This document shows, one piece after another, positions 60,615 through 64,000 of a stretch of 64,000 nucleotides of DNA; within the stretch, counting starts at the first letter, position 1, and every line of letters starts with the position of its first letter. Under the pieces are notes generated by a model. It was not told where the DNA came from and searched no databases. It was given only the letters and a program-made list of their open reading frames with translations. The stretch spans positions 124,001-188,000 of the IMG/VR virus record IMGVR_UViG_3300046536_000256; one strand, given 5' to 3'. Source of the stretch: a virus. A program made the position numbers and the translations under genes.

Positions 60615-63600
60615 ATGGCTGACGATTATAGTTCGGATTGGGGCGATGATCCCTTTTCGGGGGACATGGATTTTGACAGTGATTTTGACAGCCCGTCCAA
60701 CCATGGCTTCCTGCGTTCATTTACCACAGGGTTTCTGAAAGGCTTGGTTGATAAGACCGTCGGTGATACTGACGCCCGAATCGACACCTTGAAGATGGTG
60801 TTACCGCGCTCTTATCTGGGAGCGTTCAGCACACTAGGTGAGTTGAACCGCCGACGCACTGAGTTGATGCAAGAGATCAAGGGGGACTCCTACGAGTCCG
60901 TAAAAGACCTGCAATACCTTGCCGGACGCGCGGCAGATAAGCTCCGCAAGGTAGCTCCTAATAGAATCGCTGACGGTTTTCAGGAGTTCAGCAAAAACGA
61001 TTTCAGTGATTGGGAGCGCTCTAGCAGCAGTTCTAGCAGTGATAGCGGACCTAGTCTGGCCGACACCACCGATGACGATGTAAAGGAAGCTCTGGCTGCT
61101 GCTGACGCAAACTCCATTCTGGAACGCGAAACAGTAATTGGCGCTGCCGGCACTATCACCGACATGATGGCTAACGTCGGGGGTCGTACCCTGGCTAACC
61201 TCTCGGCAATGGGTGCGGGTACCGTTCGGACGAATCAGTTGCTGGAACAAGTCGTTGATTATCAGCGCCGGGTTCAAGCGCGTAATGATTCCCTGAAACT
61301 CAACATCATGACTCGGTCGTACTTGACAGACGCTAAGTTCTACAAGTTCGTTGAGGCAAGTAACCACCGTATTGTTGCTGAACTGAAGAAGATCAGCGAA
61401 AGCTCGGCTAAGTCGGACTACGAGAAGACCACCCACTCCCAAGCGGTACGTAAGAGTGTGCGGGAATCCGTGTTCAACACCGTCAAGGCCAAGGTCGGTG
61501 GTATTGCTGGGTTTATCGACGAGAAGTTCGGTAAGACCGCTCGAGGTCAATTCGGCAGAGACATCAATGAACTGACCAGCTCGGTACGCATGGCCGCCGA
61601 GATGACTGAAGGGATGAACATCAACCTCGGTGACATCCTGGGTACTGCGGCAGCGGGTATCTTCATCAATAACCTTCCACGGATGATGAAGAGCGGCAAA
61701 GCCCAAGGTTATCTGAACGAGTTCAAGAAGAAGTTCCCGAAACAAGCCAAGTGGGCGGAAGACGCTTACATCCGTATTGGTGACTTGGGTCACGTTGCGT
61801 CTTACACCTTGAGCAACGCTGAAGGCCTGACGAACACCATGGCGAAGTATTACCAAGGTGGCAACAGCTTCTCTGAGGCAGACAGCTACGAAGAGTACTT
61901 GGAAACTCTTCCGCCTGGCGAGAAGCCGATGATCAAGTTCGATTGGACGATCTTGAACAAAGCAAAGCGGCTCGGTAATAAGAGCATCTCGGGCGTGTTC
62001 AACAACATGTCCAAGTCCAACGGCACGCGTTACAACATGGCGCGCCGTACGTTGGAAGATAGCTTTGAACAGACGCTGTGGAACAAACGTTCTGATCGCA
62101 CCTTGAACGAAATCCTGCCGCGGTGGTTAAGCCAGATTCACTTGTCCATCGAGAAGTTCCGGACCGGTAAAGATGACATGCGCGAAATGACCTACGACTA
62201 TGTCAAGGGTAAGTTCGTTAGCCACAACCAGAAAATCAGCACCGTGCTCAACCAAGTGCTGGACAAGCGTCAGTTCAGTGCACAGGCTGACATGGCGAAT
62301 GGCTTGGCTGATCGGTTGGACAGCGACAACGCGATGAGTCCTGCCGCCAAGAAGGAGCTGGCGTTCCGTTTGGCGCACGATGGCGATATGGAGTTGGGGC
62401 TTAACCCTTACAACTACCTGCACACTGATAAGGAACACGGTGTCGCTCCGGAGATCGCTAAAGAAATCAAGGAGATGATCCAAGCTCAATTCGGTATCAC
62501 CGATGAGCACATCAAAAAGTTCCAAAACGGGACTGACGTGGACCGTGGGAAACTGTTGACGTACATGCCAACGGAAGCGGGTCGGGCTAAACTTGCTGAC
62601 CTTGCTCCTCAGGCTCAAACGTTGGCTGCCTTTACCCCGGACATTGTTAACCGTCTGGACTTGTACAAGTCGAATGGGTTTTACGAGCCATTAAAGGAAG
62701 CGGGCATCGTCAAGTCTGAAAACGGCTGGGACACGGTGAACATGGACATGATGCGGTCTACGTTGCGAGACTTCATTAATGATCCTAAACGCGAAACCGC
62801 GCAATCCGTTCCTGACGAGGCTCCGTTGCCAAGTCGTGTGTTTGGTGGCGGTGGCGGTCCAACACCACCGGGTCCTGGTCCTACGCCTGAGTTCCAGTGG
62901 CCGGCGTATCCGAAGTTCGAGTGGCCAGAGTTCCCAGCACTTCCTGCGTGGCCGGCTTATCCACCGTTGCCGGGTCCAGCAGGTCCTTCTCTGGGCCCTA
63001 CACCTCCAAGCAATCCTGGTCCTAGTGTTCTCCCGCCGGCTGAACCTCAATCGGTCACGCTGAACGGGATGGAGGACCTAACCAAGTCTCTGGCGGGTCT
63101 GGGTGACTTGAAAGCCAGCATGGATCAGTTGGGTAAATCCTTCTCGGGTTATCGTCCTCCTGAAAATGACGCGGTCTTTGATGTCAAGCCGATTGTCGAT
63201 GGCTTCGAAGGGGTAAACAAACGCCTTGAAGCGCTGATGGTTAGCGCCAATGCCCGGAACCAAACCCTGTCTGACATTCTCCTGCGACAACCTCCGAAAC
63301 AGAAGGAAGTCTCGGACAGTGATGACAAGGAGATGAACCGGGAAAAGAGAGGTATCCTGGAGAAACTCAAAGGGACTTCCTTCCGCGACATCTTTAACAA
63401 TGGCGTGGACAAAATCCTGGATAATCAACCGCTGATTCTGGGTGGGTTACTCGGCGGCTTGGCGGGCATGGCGGTGTACAACCCGAAAGGGGCTGCCCTG
63501 CTGGCGGGTGGCGCGGCTGTTGCAACGGCTTATATGAAGATCAAGAGTCTGTCCACAGCACGTTCGGCGAAAGCTACCGAAGACTTGTACGAAGAAGGGA

Positions 63601-64000
63601 GCGAGACACCTATCCTGGAAGCGAACAAGCTGTTGAAGGGTGACTACCTGGACATGACGTCGGGTTTCATCATCGACAGCTGGGACAAGATCACGGGCAG
63701 CCTGAAGGACATCACCAACAACACCATTATTGGCGCGCGTCGTCTGGCGGGCAAACTGTTTAACCAAGAGAACAAGGAAGTGTTCATCTCTGGGTTAAGC
63801 AAGATGCGGGATGCCATGATGAAAGCGTGGAACGCTATGGACCCTTTCTCCCGGGTCAAGCGTTGGGGCAATGCGTTGAAGACGCGTTTCTACCAGATGG
63901 ACGTGTATAAGGAAGGGGACGACTCACCGACACTCGTTGGGAAACGTTTTGCGTCGGGTGCTTACTGCAAGCGTAACGAGTCCGGGGAACTGGTCGTCAT
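60615..64000 (+). CDS. Giant virion protein, tail-tape or lytic-type (partial, runs off window)
   Basis: ATG at 60615 (MADDYSSDWGDDPFSG), open for 1128 codons to the edge. The N-terminus is acidic; residues 1-740 are largely helical with Ser/Asp-rich segments (SSSSSSSDSG near 137). Residues ~741-815 form a Pro/Trp/Gly-rich linker (repeats of PEFxWP and WPAYP). After it come two hydrophobic stretches (GGLLGGLAGMAVYN and GAALLAGGAAVATAYM at about 945-975), which look like membrane-active or packing segments of a tape measure. Position next to the virion RNAP genes matches the giant tail protein gp181 of phiKZ. No catalytic motif was seen in the visible part. Confidence 0.75.
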   Translation, partial: MADDYSSDWGDDPFSGDMDFDSDFDSPSNHGFLRSFTTGFLKGLVDKTVGDTDARIDTLKMVLPRSYLGAFSTLGELNRRRTELMQEIKGDSYESVKDLQYLAGRAADKLRKVAPNRIADGFQEFSKNDFSDWERSSSSSSSDSGPSLADTTDDDVKEALAAADANSILERETVIGAAGTITDMMANVGGRTLANLSAMGAGTVRTNQLLEQVVDYQRRVQARNDSLKLNIMTRSYLTDAKFYKFVEASNHRIVAELKKISESSAKSDYEKTTHSQAVRKSVRESVFNTVKAKVGGIAGFIDEKFGKTARGQFGRDINELTSSVRMAAEMTEGMNINLGDILGTAAAGIFINNLPRMMKSGKAQGYLNEFKKKFPKQAKWAEDAYIRIGDLGHVASYTLSNAEGLTNTMAKYYQGGNSFSEADSYEEYLETLPPGEKPMIKFDWTILNKAKRLGNKSISGVFNNMSKSNGTRYNMARRTLEDSFEQTLWNKRSDRTLNEILPRWLSQIHLSIEKFRTGKDDMREMTYDYVKGKFVSHNQKISTVLNQVLDKRQFSAQADMANGLADRLDSDNAMSPAAKKELAFRLAHDGDMELGLNPYNYLHTDKEHGVAPEIAKEIKEMIQAQFGITDEHIKKFQNGTDVDRGKLLTYMPTEAGRAKLADLAPQAQTLAAFTPDIVNRLDLYKSNGFYEPLKEAGIVKSENGWDTVNMDMMRSTLRDFINDPKRETAQSVPDEAPLPSRVFGGGGGPTPPGPGPTPEFQWPAYPKFEWPEFPALPAWPAYPPLPGPAGPSLGPTPPSNPGPSVLPPAEPQSVTLNGMEDLTKSLAGLGDLKASMDQLGKSFSGYRPPENDAVFDVKPIVDGFEGVNKRLEALMVSANARNQTLSDILLRQPPKQKEVSDSDDKEMNREKRGILEKLKGTSFRDIFNNGVDKILDNQPLILGGLLGGLAGMAVYNPKGAALLAGGAAVATAYMKIKSLSTARSAKATEDLYEEGSETPILEANKLLKGDYLDMTSGFIIDSWDKITGSLKDITNNTIIGARRLAGKLFNQENKEVFISGLSKMRDAMMKAWNAMDPFSRVKRWGNALKTRFYQMDVYKEGDDSPTLVGKRFASGAYCKRNESGELVV

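Noticed and set aside
1-64000. tRNA genes, rRNA, CRISPR arrays, insertion sequences
   Set aside because: Looked for by eye; no cloverleaf with a T-arm, no regular repeat-spacer array and no transposase motif was recognised. A dedicated search (for example tRNAscan-SE) was not possible.

Overview
This window is a contiguous piece of a jumbo myovirus genome from the phiKZ/EL/OBP-like group that infects Pseudomonas. The evidence is a set of hallmark genes: a phage tubulin with a T4-loop GGTG motif (PhuZ type), a large early protein next to an RNA polymerase beta-prime gene (a candidate for the nucleus-shell protein chimallin), catalytic fragments of two separate multisubunit RNA polymerases, a divergent family-B DNA polymerase fragment, a terminase large subunit, a contractile tail sheath and tube pair, a modular endolysin, and a very large virion protein beside the virion RNA polymerase. 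Six copies of a minus-strand motif matching the phiKZ-group early promoter (TATATTAC) support the same placement. A PL7 alginate lyase gene fits a Pseudomonas host. Species-level identity cannot be read from the sequence alone.

Layout. Bases 1-12909 (minus strand) hold two or three proteins of unknown role, an SSB-like protein, an SbcD/Mre11-like nuclease, small unknown proteins, a zinc-ribbon RNAP beta-prime N-terminal subunit (probably the non-virion enzyme) and the chimallin candidate. A lone plus-strand gene (13124-14221) is followed by a minus-strand block with the DNA polymerase fragment, a chain of overlapping small genes (17394-19188) and phuZ. An early operon at 21156-23586 begins with two tandem proteasome-like Ntn hydrolases. 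A plus-strand operon (23954-28106) carries probable virion genes, the alginate lyase and a thymidylate-kinase-like protein that has lost its P-loop. Bases 28166-37019 (minus) hold the terminase, interrupted by an intein, and large virion proteins; 37125-40213 (plus) hold sheath and tube. Bases 40297-50309 (minus) form an accessory/early region with small proteins, thymidylate kinase, a QueC-like PP-loop ATPase and a Nudix protein. Bases 50428-60585 (minus) hold a prohead-protease-like protein, virion proteins, the endolysin and the virion RNAP beta and beta-prime subunits. A giant virion protein starts at 60615 (plus) and leaves the window.

How it works together. Early promoters sit in front of the chimallin candidate, phuZ, the Ntn-hydrolase operon and several small-gene operons, as expected if a packaged virion RNAP reads them at once after infection. 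The non-virion RNAP, the DNA polymerase fragment, SSB and SbcD-like genes supply later transcription and replication. Convergent gene ends carry long bidirectional hairpin terminators, and divergent starts mark the promoter regions.

The most striking observations are a terminase intein with the Trp-Cys-Thr signature of class 3 inteins and no Cys/Ser at position 1, tandem phage Ntn hydrolases under an early promoter, an intact PL7 alginate lyase active-site set, a P-loop-less thymidylate-kinase relative, and a possible structured RNA between phuZ and its upstream operon. No tRNA, rRNA, CRISPR array or insertion sequence was recognised.
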